A DNA stretch of 22,668 nt from Anaerolineaceae bacterium UBA4890 (GTDB lineage: Bacteria > Chloroflexota > Anaerolineae > Anaerolineales > Anaerolineaceae). Positions within the stretch are counted from its first letter, which is position 1, and each line of letters starts with the position of its first letter. The stretch is from positions 565-23,232 of the forward strand of contig DHCY01000015.1 of NCBI GenBank assembly GCA_002399085.1. The letters run 5' to 3'. This document shows positions 7,648 to 15,957 of the stretch, in pieces. The position numbers and the translations under genes are program-made. The notes below the pieces were generated by a model. The model was not told the DNA's origin, made no database searches, and saw nothing but the letters and a program-made list of their open reading frames with translations.

Positions 7648-8112
7648 CTATTCGTTGTACTGAATCCCGCCTTGGAGAGGATTGCCGATTTTCCTGAGAA
7701 TCTGATCCTGCACCCTGGTCATCTCTGCCCATTCCTCTTTTTGGTCATGGTCATAACCAGCCAAATGCAGCAAGCCGTGCACAAAAAGCAGTTCAATTTC
7801 CGCTTGGACGGCATGACCACCCACCCGGGCTTGCTGGCGGGCTTTCTCGAACGAGATCACAAGATCGCCAAGATATTCTTCGCCGGTTTCGGGGTCGGTA
7901 AACGCGTTTTCAAAAGACAACACATCGGTGGCAGAGTTTTCTCCTCGCCAGGCACGGTTGAATTGTCTGATCAGACGATTATTGGTGATACGCAGCGTTA
8001 GCGAAGAGTTTTTTGCCAGCCCCAGTTCGCGCAAGCCTTCCCGAAAAGCAGTTGCCAGCCGTTTCTGATCAATTTCTCTGGCGTAAGATTTTGGAAGAAT
8101 CAGATTTAACAT
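7648..8112 (-). CDS. ybeY: Endoribonuclease YbeY (16S rRNA maturation factor)
   Basis: This zinc-dependent endoribonuclease acts in 16S rRNA 3'-end processing and ribosome quality control. It has 154 residues, normal for the family. The metal-binding motif HGLLHLAGYDH is intact, with H112, H116 and H122. The preceding region LRITNNRLIRQFNRAWRGENSATDVLSF matches the family's conserved strand and helix (usually N..YR..D..TDVLSF). The ribosome site before ATG 8112 is weak. It lies 21 nt after pgpH, so it is probably cotranscribed and partly coupled. In Firmicutes ybeY also follows the pgpH homologue; here phoH, dgkA and era are absent from the neighbourhood. Confidence 0.93.
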   Translation of the reverse strand: MLNLILPKSYAREIDQKRLATAFREGLRELGLAKNSSLTLRITNNRLIRQFNRAWRGENSATDVLSFENAFTDPETGEEYLGDLVISFEKARQQARVGGHAVQAEIELLFVHGLLHLAGYDHDQKEEWAEMTRVQDQILRKIGNPLQGGIQYNE

Positions 8113-8133
8113 AGCTGTGAACTCAACTTAGTC

Positions 8134-10263
8134 TCACGAAGACGATGACGATTGCGAAACTTCAGTCGCGGAGCTTTTTGCTGCCTTTTTTGGCGTTTCA
8201 GGGTACTTGATTCGCGGATGGTACGATTGCTTCAGCGTATTAAAGAAGGAGCGCTTGATTGTCTGCAGGTCCCTTAGTGTCAGATCAGTATTGTCCAGCT
8301 GACCGCTCCCCTGGACCACCTCAAAAACGCTGTCAATAACCTCCAGGATTTCGTCATCGCTTCTTGGAGTGTTTGCGCGCGCCCGCGCTTCGGTACCATC
8401 AGCCAGCATGAGCAATGCGGTCTCTTTCGAGCGAGGGGAAGGTCCGGGATAAACAAAATCTTTGATATCCACATCTTCATCGCCTTCTACCAACTGTAGA
8501 GCCTGGTTGTATTGATAGCGGGTGATATTGGAACCATGGTGCTCACGCATAAAATCAATGACACGCGAGGGCAAACGATACTTTTTTGCCAGGGCAACGC
8601 CATCGTTGACATGCCGAATAATGGTTGATGCTGCAACGGTCGGATCCTCGTTGTCATGTGAGTCGACCTTATCTCTTACCTGGTTTTCGACGAAGAAGGT
8701 TGGGTTTTCAGCTTTGCCCGCATCGTGATACAGCGCGCCAACGCGAACCAGCAGCCTGTCGGCGCCAATCGCATCGGCAGCCTGTTCTGCCAGGTTGGAA
8801 ACTTGCAAGGAATGCTGATAGGTACCTGGTGCGTTCGTCAGGATATGCTGAAGCAGTGGGTGATCTGGACGTGAAATATCCATCAACTGGAGGGCGGTGG
8901 GTTCGTCCAGGACGAAGGCAAGGATATTTTGTAATAACAAGGCAAATGTGCCGGAAGCGACACCGTTAAAAAGCCCGGCACCGATCAGGGTGGCAATACC
9001 GATCCAATCAGTATTGGTATCTCCCAGACGAAATGCGACGATAACCACCGCAGAAAAAAATCCAATCACCACGCTCGAAAAGAGAAATGCGCTCACCCGG
9101 CGCCCTCTGCCAAGCACCAGCATGCCGGCGATGGTTGGAAGCAGGTAAAATACCGCCAGTTCAGTGCTGCGGGTATGACCGAAAACCGTCAGCGAAACCA
9201 TTATGAGCGTCATAAAAATGCCAAATTCAAGGTTGAATACAATTGCCAGCGTCAAACCAAAAGCCGCAATCGGGAACAAATAGGGCAAAATGGTGCGATC
9301 CATTACCAGGAATTTTGCCAGATACAGGAAGATCAGGAAGAAGAGAGCAATCATCAGTATTGACTTAATTTGATTGAAGGTCTGTTTCCTGTTTCTGCGG
9401 TAATAAAGGAAGACCACCAGACCTGCAACCACAACAATGGCACCATTACTGAGTAAAATGGCAGCTCTATCGGTGGGTTCCCCTAAACCAAAAGCGTTAA
9501 GCGATTCAAGGTCACCCTGTGAAACGATTTCACCGCGCCTGATCAAAACCTCACCTGCCATAATTTGGCGCGTGATCGGCTCGACATCCTCGCGAGCCTG
9601 CTCGCGGGCAGCCTGGGTTTGTTCTTCGCTGAAGAGACTGGTGGGAACGATATATGGCGAAACGATCGAGATGATCATCTTGGTTTGTTCGCTTGGAAAG
9701 GAATAATCAACCGATGCAGGTAGATTGCTTTTGACTGTTCCCAATTGATTGTTGCGAATGCTTTCCCTTAAAACCACTTCGAGCAGCCGGCTGGCTTCCT
9801 TGCCTATCGCCTGCCATTGTTGTTCATCCAATTCGATTAAGTCAATGTATTCAGCATCCGTTAGTCGCAGATCATCCAGTGACTTCAGGTCCTGTACCTT
9901 CTGAACGGGTGTGGAGAAGCTATCGTTTTTTACCGTGGTGATGAAATAGAGCGCGTTGCCTAGTTTTTCCAACTGAGCCCGGGCAATATCAGGGTCGGGA
10001 GGTAAATAGACCGCTTGAACGGCAGCAGCAGCAGTCTCACGGGCAGCATCTGTGAGCACGCGTGATTCAAAGGTCACAGAATATGGTGCCAGGATTTCTT
10101 GCGAAGACACTTCACCCACAGCCACCATCTGCGTCTGCTGGTTCAGCAAATCGGGCATTACCAGGGCGCCAAAGGCAAGCGCGCAGGTTGCGATCAAGAT
10201 GATCACTTTGATGGCACCCTCAGTGGCACCGCGTTTTTCCTTTTTTGGCACCTGGTTTGTCAT
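8134..10263 (-). CDS. pgpH: PgpH-type 7TM-HD cyclic-di-AMP phosphodiesterase
   Basis: This membrane protein (709 aa) has the 7TMR-HD architecture. A first membrane segment at about 20-40 is followed by an extracytoplasmic 7TMR-HDED domain (about 45-270). A block of several hydrophobic helices spans about 275-465. The cytoplasmic C-terminal HD domain contains HDAGK (H513, D514) and REHHGSNITRYQYN. Characterised members (PgpH/YqfF) hydrolyse c-di-AMP to pApA; that activity is assigned here by family. The tail is Ser/Lys-rich and probably disordered. ATG 10263 lies 3 nt after the yqeY stop, and AAGG spans that stop. The yqeY-pgpH-ybeY order parallels the Firmicutes yqeY-phoH-yqfF-ybeY region without phoH. 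Confidence 0.9.
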   Translation of the reverse strand: MTNQVPKKEKRGATEGAIKVIILIATCALAFGALVMPDLLNQQTQMVAVGEVSSQEILAPYSVTFESRVLTDAARETAAAAVQAVYLPPDPDIARAQLEKLGNALYFITTVKNDSFSTPVQKVQDLKSLDDLRLTDAEYIDLIELDEQQWQAIGKEASRLLEVVLRESIRNNQLGTVKSNLPASVDYSFPSEQTKMIISIVSPYIVPTSLFSEEQTQAAREQAREDVEPITRQIMAGEVLIRRGEIVSQGDLESLNAFGLGEPTDRAAILLSNGAIVVVAGLVVFLYYRRNRKQTFNQIKSILMIALFFLIFLYLAKFLVMDRTILPYLFPIAAFGLTLAIVFNLEFGIFMTLIMVSLTVFGHTRSTELAVFYLLPTIAGMLVLGRGRRVSAFLFSSVVIGFFSAVVIVAFRLGDTNTDWIGIATLIGAGLFNGVASGTFALLLQNILAFVLDEPTALQLMDISRPDHPLLQHILTNAPGTYQHSLQVSNLAEQAADAIGADRLLVRVGALYHDAGKAENPTFFVENQVRDKVDSHDNEDPTVAASTIIRHVNDGVALAKKYRLPSRVIDFMREHHGSNITRYQYNQALQLVEGDEDVDIKDFVYPGPSPRSKETALLMLADGTEARARANTPRSDDEILEVIDSVFEVVQGSGQLDNTDLTLRDLQTIKRSFFNTLKQSYHPRIKYPETPKKAAKSSATEVSQSSSSS

Positions 10264-10266
10264 GGC

Positions 10267-10716
10267 TTACGCCTTATTCAGCTCCTCTTTTACAATCCGA
10301 CTGGCGTCTGAGTTGGTCGCCCTGCCTTGCAGTTTGGGCAGCAAAGCTTTCATCACATTACCCATATCCTTAAGGGAGTTCGCGCTAACTTCTGTGATAG
10401 TCTGTCTGACGATTTCAGTCAGTTCTTCCTCGCCAAGTTGGGCAGGCAGGTAAGTTTTCAGCACCTCAATTTCTGCAAGTGCAGCATCAATCAGGTCCTG
10501 CCGGTTTGCCTTCTGCGCATCTGCCAGGGCTTCGTTACGCGTCTTGATCTCTTTCTGAACAGTTGATAGAAATTCATCTTCGGTCAGCGGCTGCATCTTG
10601 CTCACTTCAGCCAGTTGTACCGCGGATTTGAGCATCCGAATAACCCATTTTTTGGTATCGTTTCCGGCTTTCATGGCGCTTGCCAGATCATCCTGTAGCA
10701 TTTTATGAAAATCCAT
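10267..10716 (-). CDS. yqeY: GatB/YqeY-domain protein
   Basis: This small helical protein of 149 aa is related to the C-terminal tail domain of the amidotransferase subunit GatB. The N-terminus DFHKMLQDDLASAMKAGN and the middle RMLKSAVQLAEV are typical, as are EIEVLKTYLPAQLGEEEL and the C-terminal MGNVMKALLPKLQGRAT. Its cellular role is not well established; a link to tRNA-dependent amidation is usually proposed from the shared fold. It is the first gene of a yqeY-pgpH-ybeY unit. Its ATG follows a TATAAT box by only 6 nt, which predicts a leaderless message. No Shine-Dalgarno sequence is seen. Confidence 0.92.
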   Translation of the reverse strand: MDFHKMLQDDLASAMKAGNDTKKWVIRMLKSAVQLAEVSKMQPLTEDEFLSTVQKEIKTRNEALADAQKANRQDLIDAALAEIEVLKTYLPAQLGEEELTEIVRQTITEVSANSLKDMGNVMKALLPKLQGRATNSDASRIVKEELNKA

Positions 10717-10722
10717 GGTTTT

Positions 10723-10728
10723 ATTATA
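10723..10728 (-). promoter_or_regulatory. -10 box (TATAAT) predicting a leaderless yqeY mRNA
   Basis: A perfect TATAAT on the minus strand ends 6 nt before the yqeY ATG (10716), so the expected transcription start coincides with the start codon. It lies in the 34-nt gap after comEA. No convincing -35 or ribosome site is present. Confidence 0.55.
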
Positions 10729-10750
10729 CCTGTTGTAGATTTCTTCGCAT

Positions 10751-11338
10751 TTATGGCGAGATAGTGATCAAATGTTTCAAGGCTTCGAAAGTCGCCTGAC
10801 CAATGCCATCGACTTTCATCAAGTCTTCGATGGCTAAAAAGTAACCATTTTGAGTACGATAGGCAATAATCGCCTCTGCCCGCACGTTTCCAATCCCGGG
10901 CAGGCTCTCCAGTTCTTCCTTGCTGGCAGTATTGATATTCACCAGGCTTCCGATGTTGATCTCCAGACTCCGTTCGTTGTTTTCCTGGGCAGATTGCGCA
11001 TCCTCAGCAGAAGGAATGTAGATGCGCTGCCCGTCCGTCAATGGCGCCGCCAGGTTCAGCAAATCTGCCCGGGCTTTTTGCGTTGGACCCTGGGCGACCT
11101 CAATTGCGTCCTGAATTGTCGCTCCGTCGGGCAGCGTGTACACTCCTGGCACTTTGACCTCTCCAGCCACGTGCACCTTGATCTGGCTGAGAGTGGGGCT
11201 TGGTTTGGGTGTCAGGTCCGGTGTCGTTGTGACCAGGGTAAAGCTTTGTGCATTGTCCGGAATCCTGACCAGCCTGAACAACCCGCTCAGTAACAACCCA
11301 AGCAGGATGCCAGCGACGAACAACTTCCAGCCTTTCAT
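10751..11338 (-). CDS. comEA: ComEA-like SLBB/helix-hairpin-helix DNA-binding protein
   Basis: This membrane-anchored protein of 195 aa has one N-terminal hydrophobic helix (about 5-25) and a Thr/Pro-rich linker. An SLBB domain follows (VHVAGEVKVPGVYTLPDG, about 52-110). The C-terminal helix-hairpin-helix pair is VNINTASKEELESLPGIG followed by LMKVDGIGQATFEAL. This is the layout of ComEA, the surface double-stranded-DNA receptor of competence pili. ComEC and the pilus genes are not in the window, so competence is not demonstrated. The start ATG overlaps the DUF1385 stop by 4 nt (ATGA), so translation is coupled. Alternatively it could be a ComEA paralogue used outside transformation. Confidence 0.85.
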   Translation of the reverse strand: MKGWKLFVAGILLGLLLSGLFRLVRIPDNAQSFTLVTTTPDLTPKPSPTLSQIKVHVAGEVKVPGVYTLPDGATIQDAIEVAQGPTQKARADLLNLAAPLTDGQRIYIPSAEDAQSAQENNERSLEINIGSLVNINTASKEELESLPGIGNVRAEAIIAYRTQNGYFLAIEDLMKVDGIGQATFEALKHLITISP

Positions 11339-12234
11339 ACCTCTGCGGGGTTGTTTTCAGCCTCGAGCATCATGTTGAAAGCTTTGATCGACACTTCCAG
11401 CATGTCTTCTGAAGGCTCACGCGTAGTCAGTTTCTGCAGCCACAGGTTTGGTTTGACCAGCCAGCGTACCAAGGCAGATTTGTCCATCCAGTTGGCGGCA
11501 AACCGAATGTATTCATAGGCGATGCCGGATATCAGCGGCAGCATCAAGACCCGCGAGATCAACCGCCAGTGGAGTGGCAGCGGACCAAGCAATGAGAAAA
11601 TTAGCACAGAAAGCAAAACCAGCGTCAAAATGAACGACGTGCCGCAGCGTGGGTGAACCAGGGTCTGCCGGGCAACTGCTTCAGGCGTTAAATCGGTACC
11701 GGATTCGAAAGCATTAATGGTTTTGTGCTCAGCGCCGTGATAGGCGAAAACCCTCTGGATTTCGGGAACCCGCCCCATCGCTGCCAGGTAGATTACCAGG
11801 ATCAGCAGTCGAAACACACCTTCCAGCAGGTTGCTCCACCAAGAGGTAATGCCCAGGTATTTTTGCGCCAGCCCTGCCAGGAAGGCAGGCAGTAAAAAAA
11901 AGATGCCGACGCCCAATAATAGCGAGACCACCACTGTCCCTGTCAACGCGGCTCCCTCGATTTGCTCATCTTCTCCGGATGACATATTGGCAGATTTCAT
12001 CAGAAGCCGTGTCCCCAGGTTCAACGAATCCCACAGACCGATGATCCCGCGGATAAATGGAATTTTCATCCACTTGGAACGATAGAGGTTGGGCAGTTCC
12101 TCCTGGTAAGTCTCAATTTCGCCGGAAGGTGTACGCACAGCCATGGCGACATTCCGCCTCCCCCGCATGAGCACACCTTCCATTACCGCCTGACCGCCAT
12201 ACGACGGCAGGCGCAGAGTTTTATCAGAAGGCAT
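11335..12234 (-). CDS. DUF1385 (YqhQ-type) multipass membrane protein
   Basis: This is a 299-aa member of the DUF1385 family. The N-terminal signature YGGQAVMEGVLMRGRR is followed by the central YHGAEHKTINAFESG and HPRCGTSFIL. The His/Glu/Cys pattern has led to the family being called a predicted metal-dependent enzyme. Hydrophobic segments at about 95-125, 135-155, 195-220 and 225-245 suggest several membrane spans. No biochemical function is established for the family as far as I know. AGG lies 7 nt before ATG 12234, just after the dipeptidase stop (2-nt gap). It is the middle gene of dipeptidase-DUF1385-comEA. Confidence 0.88.
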   Translation of the reverse strand: MPSDKTLRLPSYGGQAVMEGVLMRGRRNVAMAVRTPSGEIETYQEELPNLYRSKWMKIPFIRGIIGLWDSLNLGTRLLMKSANMSSGEDEQIEGAALTGTVVVSLLLGVGIFFLLPAFLAGLAQKYLGITSWWSNLLEGVFRLLILVIYLAAMGRVPEIQRVFAYHGAEHKTINAFESGTDLTPEAVARQTLVHPRCGTSFILTLVLLSVLIFSLLGPLPLHWRLISRVLMLPLISGIAYEYIRFAANWMDKSALVRWLVKPNLWLQKLTTREPSEDMLEVSIKAFNMMLEAENNPAEV

Positions 12235-12236
12235 GC

Positions 12237-13610
12237 TTAATCCTCACCAAAGCTGAGATAGAAACGGATCAGTGCTTCGATTCCCTTCAGCCAGCTGGGG
12301 AAGTGCATCCGCTCATTCGGTGAATGGATGGCATCATCGGGCAACCCAAAACCTGTCAGGAGCGATTTGACGCCCAGTTCCCGCTGCATAACGGTCGCTA
12401 CCGGAATACTGCCGCCTTCACGTTTGAAAGTGACCGGGGTCTGCCAGACCTCGCTCAAGGCGTCCACAAGGTTCTGTGCGCCTGGAGCATCGTTTGCCAG
12501 GTAAGCCGGTCCAGCACTGTGCAGGAAAACCTTGATGCGGACGGTATCTGGGGCGATCGAAAGAATATATTTCTTAGCCAGTTCGAATATTTCCACAGGA
12601 TCCTGGTTTGGCACCAGGCGGCAGGATATTTTGGCTTTGGCATACGCCGGGATGATCGTTTTTGCACCTTCACCAATGAAACCGGAATAGAAACCATTCA
12701 CATCCAGGGTTGGTCGTGCTCCCTGGCGTTCCAGCGGAGTGTAACCTGCCTCACCGTAAAGTGCAGGCGAGCCGGTTACCTCCAGGAACACCTGCTCATT
12801 GGTCTGGTTCGCTGCAATTTGCTCACGTTCTTCATCGTTTAGAGGAGCTACCCGGTCATAAAAGCCGTGAATGGCAACCGAGCCATCCGGGTTGTGCAAT
12901 TTCGCAATTATTTCGGAGAGTACAATGGCAGGGTTGGCAACATTGCCGCCCCACAACCCTGAATGAAGATCCGCCTTGGGACCGTCCACCCTCACTTCGA
13001 AATAGGTCATGCCTCTAAGCCCGTAAACCAGGGTTGGCTGGTCTTTCCCAACCATTCCAGCATCCGGATTGAGGATCATGTCACAACTCAGCAGGTCAGT
13101 ATGGTCAGCGATAAAACCTTCCAGGGAAGGTGAGCCAATTTCCTCCTCTCCTTCGAGCAGATACTTGATATTAATCGGTAGGTTTGTGGTCTTTAGCACG
13201 CTATCCAGGGCGATTATGCTTGCCATCACCTGTCCCTTCATATCCGAGGCGCCGCGGGCATAAAGGTATTCTCCGCGAAACTCAGGCTCAAAGGGATCAC
13301 TTTTCCACTCATCCAGTGGATCAACCGGTTGCACGTCATAATGACCATAAATAAGCAGGGTTTTTGCGTTTGGGTTACCCGACTTCTTCTCTGCGAACAT
13401 AATCGGGTGCATTTTGGTTTCGAAGATTTCGACCCGGTCAAATCCAAGGTCTGCGAGCGTGGAAGCGAGGAACTGAGCAGCCTTTACCATGTCAGCCTTA
13501 TGGTCAGGATCGGTCGAAATGGAAGGGATGCGGACCAGGTCTAAATAAGACCCGGTCATCAGTTTTTGGTTGTCACGGAAATATTGGATAGCTTGTTCAG
13601 ATTTGCTCAT
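12237..13610 (-). CDS. M20-family dipeptidase / metallopeptidase
   Basis: This cytosolic two-zinc peptidase (457 aa) is of the M20 type that cleaves dipeptides or related amides. Motifs include YGHYDVQPVDPLDEW (zinc His and Asp), YARGASDMKGQ, and EGEEEIGSPS with the catalytic Glu and zinc Glu. A dimerisation domain (about 210-340) contains DLHSGLWGG, and the late FGLPDDAIHSPNERM carries the last zinc histidine. I place the start at ATG 13610, where AAAAAGGAATA is correctly spaced. The frame stays open to 13739, but that extension has no homology-like content and covers the promoter. It heads an operon with DUF1385 and comEA. Substrate is unknown; CNDP-like dipeptidases are the closest type. 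Confidence 0.9.
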   Translation of the reverse strand: MSKSEQAIQYFRDNQKLMTGSYLDLVRIPSISTDPDHKADMVKAAQFLASTLADLGFDRVEIFETKMHPIMFAEKKSGNPNAKTLLIYGHYDVQPVDPLDEWKSDPFEPEFRGEYLYARGASDMKGQVMASIIALDSVLKTTNLPINIKYLLEGEEEIGSPSLEGFIADHTDLLSCDMILNPDAGMVGKDQPTLVYGLRGMTYFEVRVDGPKADLHSGLWGGNVANPAIVLSEIIAKLHNPDGSVAIHGFYDRVAPLNDEEREQIAANQTNEQVFLEVTGSPALYGEAGYTPLERQGARPTLDVNGFYSGFIGEGAKTIIPAYAKAKISCRLVPNQDPVEIFELAKKYILSIAPDTVRIKVFLHSAGPAYLANDAPGAQNLVDALSEVWQTPVTFKREGGSIPVATVMQRELGVKSLLTGFGLPDDAIHSPNERMHFPSWLKGIEALIRFYLSFGED

Positions 13611-13640
13611 ATTATTCCTTTTTCTCAGAATGGTCAGTTG

Positions 13641-13646
13641 ATTATA
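13641..13646 (-). promoter_or_regulatory. -10 box of the dipeptidase operon
   Basis: TATAAT on the minus strand puts the start near 13634, giving a leader of about 24 nt that contains the ribosome site. A -35 at the right distance is weak. TTGACA at 13676-13681 (minus strand) is too far away (29 nt) to pair with it. Confidence 0.4.
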
Positions 13647-13699
13647 TGCGATTTGTTCGTTTTTTATGTTAGGATTGTCAATATGAACCCCATTAAACC

Positions 13700-13738
13700 T
13701 GTACATTTGTTCGGAAATGGATATACAAATGATGTACA
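13700..13738. promoter_or_regulatory. Imperfect inverted repeat at the trxB promoter
   Basis: TGTACATTTGT (13700-13710) is mirrored by ACAAATGATGTACA (13725-13738), the right arm carrying three extra bases. The right arm overlaps a TACAAT -10 candidate (13735-13740), whose start would fall near 13747. A protein bound here would block trxB transcription. No cognate regulator is encoded nearby. Confidence 0.45.
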
Positions 13739-13771
13739 ATCTCTGTATATATTCAATAGGAAGGTATATTA

Positions 13772-14701
13772 ATGATGGAAATTGTTGAACACCGGCAGGT
13801 CATGATCTTAGGTGGAGGTCCGGCAGGATTCACCGCTGCACTTTATGCTGCCCGCGCAGATTTGAAACCCTTGCTCGTCACAGGTATGACACTTTACGGG
13901 CAGGCTTCACAAACCCACTGCATCGAAAATTATCCTGGCTTTCCTGAAGGAGTTGCCGGCAATGAATTGGGGGAGCGCCTTGATGAACAGGCAAAACGCT
14001 TTGGTGCTGAAATTATTTATGATATGGTACAGTGTGTCGATCTGCAGCAACGTCCTTTTAAGGTTTGTCTTGGTGGAGGTAACTACACCGCCGATAGTCT
14101 GATCATTTCAATGGGCGCCGACGCACGCAAATTGGGTATCCCGGGGGAGCGCGAGTTCACTGGTAGGGGCGTCTCATACTGTGCAACCTGTGATGGAGCC
14201 TTCTACAAGGATAAAAATATCCATATGGTGGGCGGCGGCGATTCTGCTCTGGAAGAGTCCTTGTTTTTGAGTCGATTTGCGCGTAGTATAACCATTATCC
14301 ACCGCCGGGATCAGCTCAGAGCTGGAGCGATTCTTGAAAAACGTGCACGGGAAAACCCAAAAATCCATTTTCTTTGGAACACGGTAGTCAATGAAGTGAT
14401 TGGTGAAAACACCATCACCCACCTTCGGATTGAAGACCTGAAAACCGGTCAGGAACAAACTGTTCCAACCGATGGACTATTTGTTTCGATTGGGCACATT
14501 CCCAATACTGGTGTGCTTGAGGGGCAAGTCAAATTGACCGAACACGGGACGATCGAGATCGATGAGCACATGGAAACCAGTGTCAAGGGTGTCTTCGCGG
14601 CAGGCGAGATCGCTGACCCGTTGTACCGCCAGGTGGTCACTTCCGCTGGTATGGGTGCCGCCGCCGCCATTTCAGCAACGAAATACCTGGCAACGGTTTA
14701 G
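13772..14701 (+). CDS. trxB: Thioredoxin-disulfide reductase
   Basis: This FAD- and NADPH-dependent flavoprotein (309 aa) reduces thioredoxin. The FAD-binding GGGPAGFTAALYAARA is near residue 14. The redox-active pair is CATC at 137-140, followed by DGAFYKDK. The NADPH site shows GGGDSALEESLFLSRF and the HRRDQLRA stretch typical of NADPH users. The C-terminal FAD motif is GVFAAGEIADPLYRQV (Glu where many enzymes have Asp). AGGAAGG (13758-13764) supports ATG 13772; ATG 13775 is also possible. It is monocistronic, divergent from the dipeptidase, and ends at a strong terminator. A role in redox and oxygen-stress balance of an anaerobe is likely. Confidence 0.95.
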   Translation: MMEIVEHRQVMILGGGPAGFTAALYAARADLKPLLVTGMTLYGQASQTHCIENYPGFPEGVAGNELGERLDEQAKRFGAEIIYDMVQCVDLQQRPFKVCLGGGNYTADSLIISMGADARKLGIPGEREFTGRGVSYCATCDGAFYKDKNIHMVGGGDSALEESLFLSRFARSITIIHRRDQLRAGAILEKRARENPKIHFLWNTVVNEVIGENTITHLRIEDLKTGQEQTVPTDGLFVSIGHIPNTGVLEGQVKLTEHGTIEIDEHMETSVKGVFAAGEIADPLYRQVVTSAGMGAAAAISATKYLATV

Positions 14702-14720
14702 AACCTGAATCTGACAATTA

Positions 14721-14751
14721 AACAAAAAGCGAGCTTTGCTCGCTTTTTGTT
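14721..14751. terminator. Strong bidirectional terminator (trxB / LysM gene)
   Basis: AACAAAAAGCGAG (14721-14733) and CTCGCTTTTTGTT (14739-14751) are perfectly complementary: a 13-bp stem with a CTTTG loop. T-tracts occur on the 3' side in both directions. It lies between the convergent trxB stop and the LysM gene stop (14768) and should serve both. Confidence 0.9.
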
Positions 14752-14767
14752 TTTCCATTGAGTAAAC

Positions 14768-15952
14768 CTACGGTGTAGCCGTTGGCGGGATGCCGCTGCC
14801 GACCCAACTGAATACCCGGAACGCACTGATTGCTCCTGCTTCTTCATAAATCGGATTGTTAGGGTCTGTGTTGATCTGCCGTGCCACCGAAACACTCCAC
14901 TGGATAATGTGCGGAGTGGTGTCTACCGGTCTGAAGCTTGCAGGCAAAATGTACTTGGTGTCACTGACATAATCAACCAAAATCTTCTCCTCAACCGAGG
15001 TCAGGTCCTGCACCACCACCCGGTACACCTCGCCCGGGAAGAGCGAAGCAACCGAAGCCCATTGCAGCGTCACAGCTTCATCAGTCGCTGTAAAAGCAGC
15101 ACCAGATCGCGGCAGCAGCGGGTTGGGAGCCGGGTAGGGGGGTAATGGCGTGGGCGTCAGCGTCGGTCCAGCGGTTGGCAGCCTGTCACACAAGGGGATG
15201 ATTAAACGATCACCCTGCCTGACAATGTCATTAGGCAGGTTGTTATAAATGCGGATGTCCGACATCGAAACGTTGTAATTCGCCGCAATCGAACTCAGCG
15301 TCATACCTGCATCCACGATGATGGTATCGGTATGGGTGCACATTTCAACATCGGATATAAAGGCTTCGGGTGTGGCTGTCGGTACCGGTGAAGGTGTCAA
15401 CGTTGGCTGGGGAACCTGTAAAACAATTCCCGGACTGATCAGGCAGGCTGTGTTCAGGTTGTTCGCCAGGATGATGCTCTGTACGGAGGTGTTGAATTGC
15501 AGGGCGATATCCAAACAGGTCTCATTGTCTTTAACCGTATATTCGATCGGCGGCAAAGGCGTCCAGGTTGGCAACGGCGTCATTGTGGCTGTGTTGCTCA
15601 GTGTTGCGGTCAATGTAGGCGTCACCGTTACCGTCGCATCCGGATTTTCTGTACCTTCTGCTGGAGCCTGACCAGTGATTAAGATGAAGTACACCAGTAA
15701 AGCAATTAAAACCAGGATGACGACAATGATCGCAATCAGGGCGATCAGATTCAGTTTGACTTCAGGGATGCGCTTGGAATCAATTTTATCGCTGGTTTTC
15801 CTCGCTTTGGGGGACGATGGTTCGGTGGAAAGGTCGGTACCACAAACCAGGCACCTGCGTGCATTTTCTGAGAGTTTGGTCCCACAAACGGGGCAATTTC
15901 GGCTTTTATTTCCCAAAGGCTTGGGTTGGTCATTTTTTATCTGTTTATTCAT
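14768..15952 (-). CDS. Zinc-ribbon, single-pass membrane protein with two LysM domains
   Basis: This is a mosaic protein of 394 aa. A cytoplasmic zinc ribbon lies at the N-terminus (CPVCG...CLVCG; C20, C23, C34, C37). One transmembrane helix follows at about 68-93, then a Thr/Pro-rich stalk. LysM 1 (about 136-181, YTVKDNETCLDIALQFN) and LysM 2 (about 205-253, VDAGMTLSSIAANYNVSM) come next. A second Thr/Pro linker leads to a C-terminal beta-sandwich-like domain (VTLQWASV...YRVVVQDL). Cysteines inside both LysM regions may form disulfides. Family knowledge suggests glycan or peptidoglycan binding outside the cell; the zinc ribbon inside is unexplained. The start ATG 15952 is preceded by TATAGT with a 5-nt gap and no ribosome site, so the mRNA may be leaderless. 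Confidence 0.85.
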   Translation of the reverse strand: MNKQIKNDQPKPLGNKSRNCPVCGTKLSENARRCLVCGTDLSTEPSSPKARKTSDKIDSKRIPEVKLNLIALIAIIVVILVLIALLVYFILITGQAPAEGTENPDATVTVTPTLTATLSNTATMTPLPTWTPLPPIEYTVKDNETCLDIALQFNTSVQSIILANNLNTACLISPGIVLQVPQPTLTPSPVPTATPEAFISDVEMCTHTDTIIVDAGMTLSSIAANYNVSMSDIRIYNNLPNDIVRQGDRLIIPLCDRLPTAGPTLTPTPLPPYPAPNPLLPRSGAAFTATDEAVTLQWASVASLFPGEVYRVVVQDLTSVEEKILVDYVSDTKYILPASFRPVDTTPHIIQWSVSVARQINTDPNNPIYEEAGAISAFRVFSWVGSGIPPTATP

Positions 15953-15957
15953 TGCTA

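Noticed and set aside
13611..13739. 43-residue N-terminal extension of the M20 dipeptidase
   Set aside because: The extension covers the promoter and trxB operator region, has no family resemblance, and a good ribosome site precedes ATG 13610.
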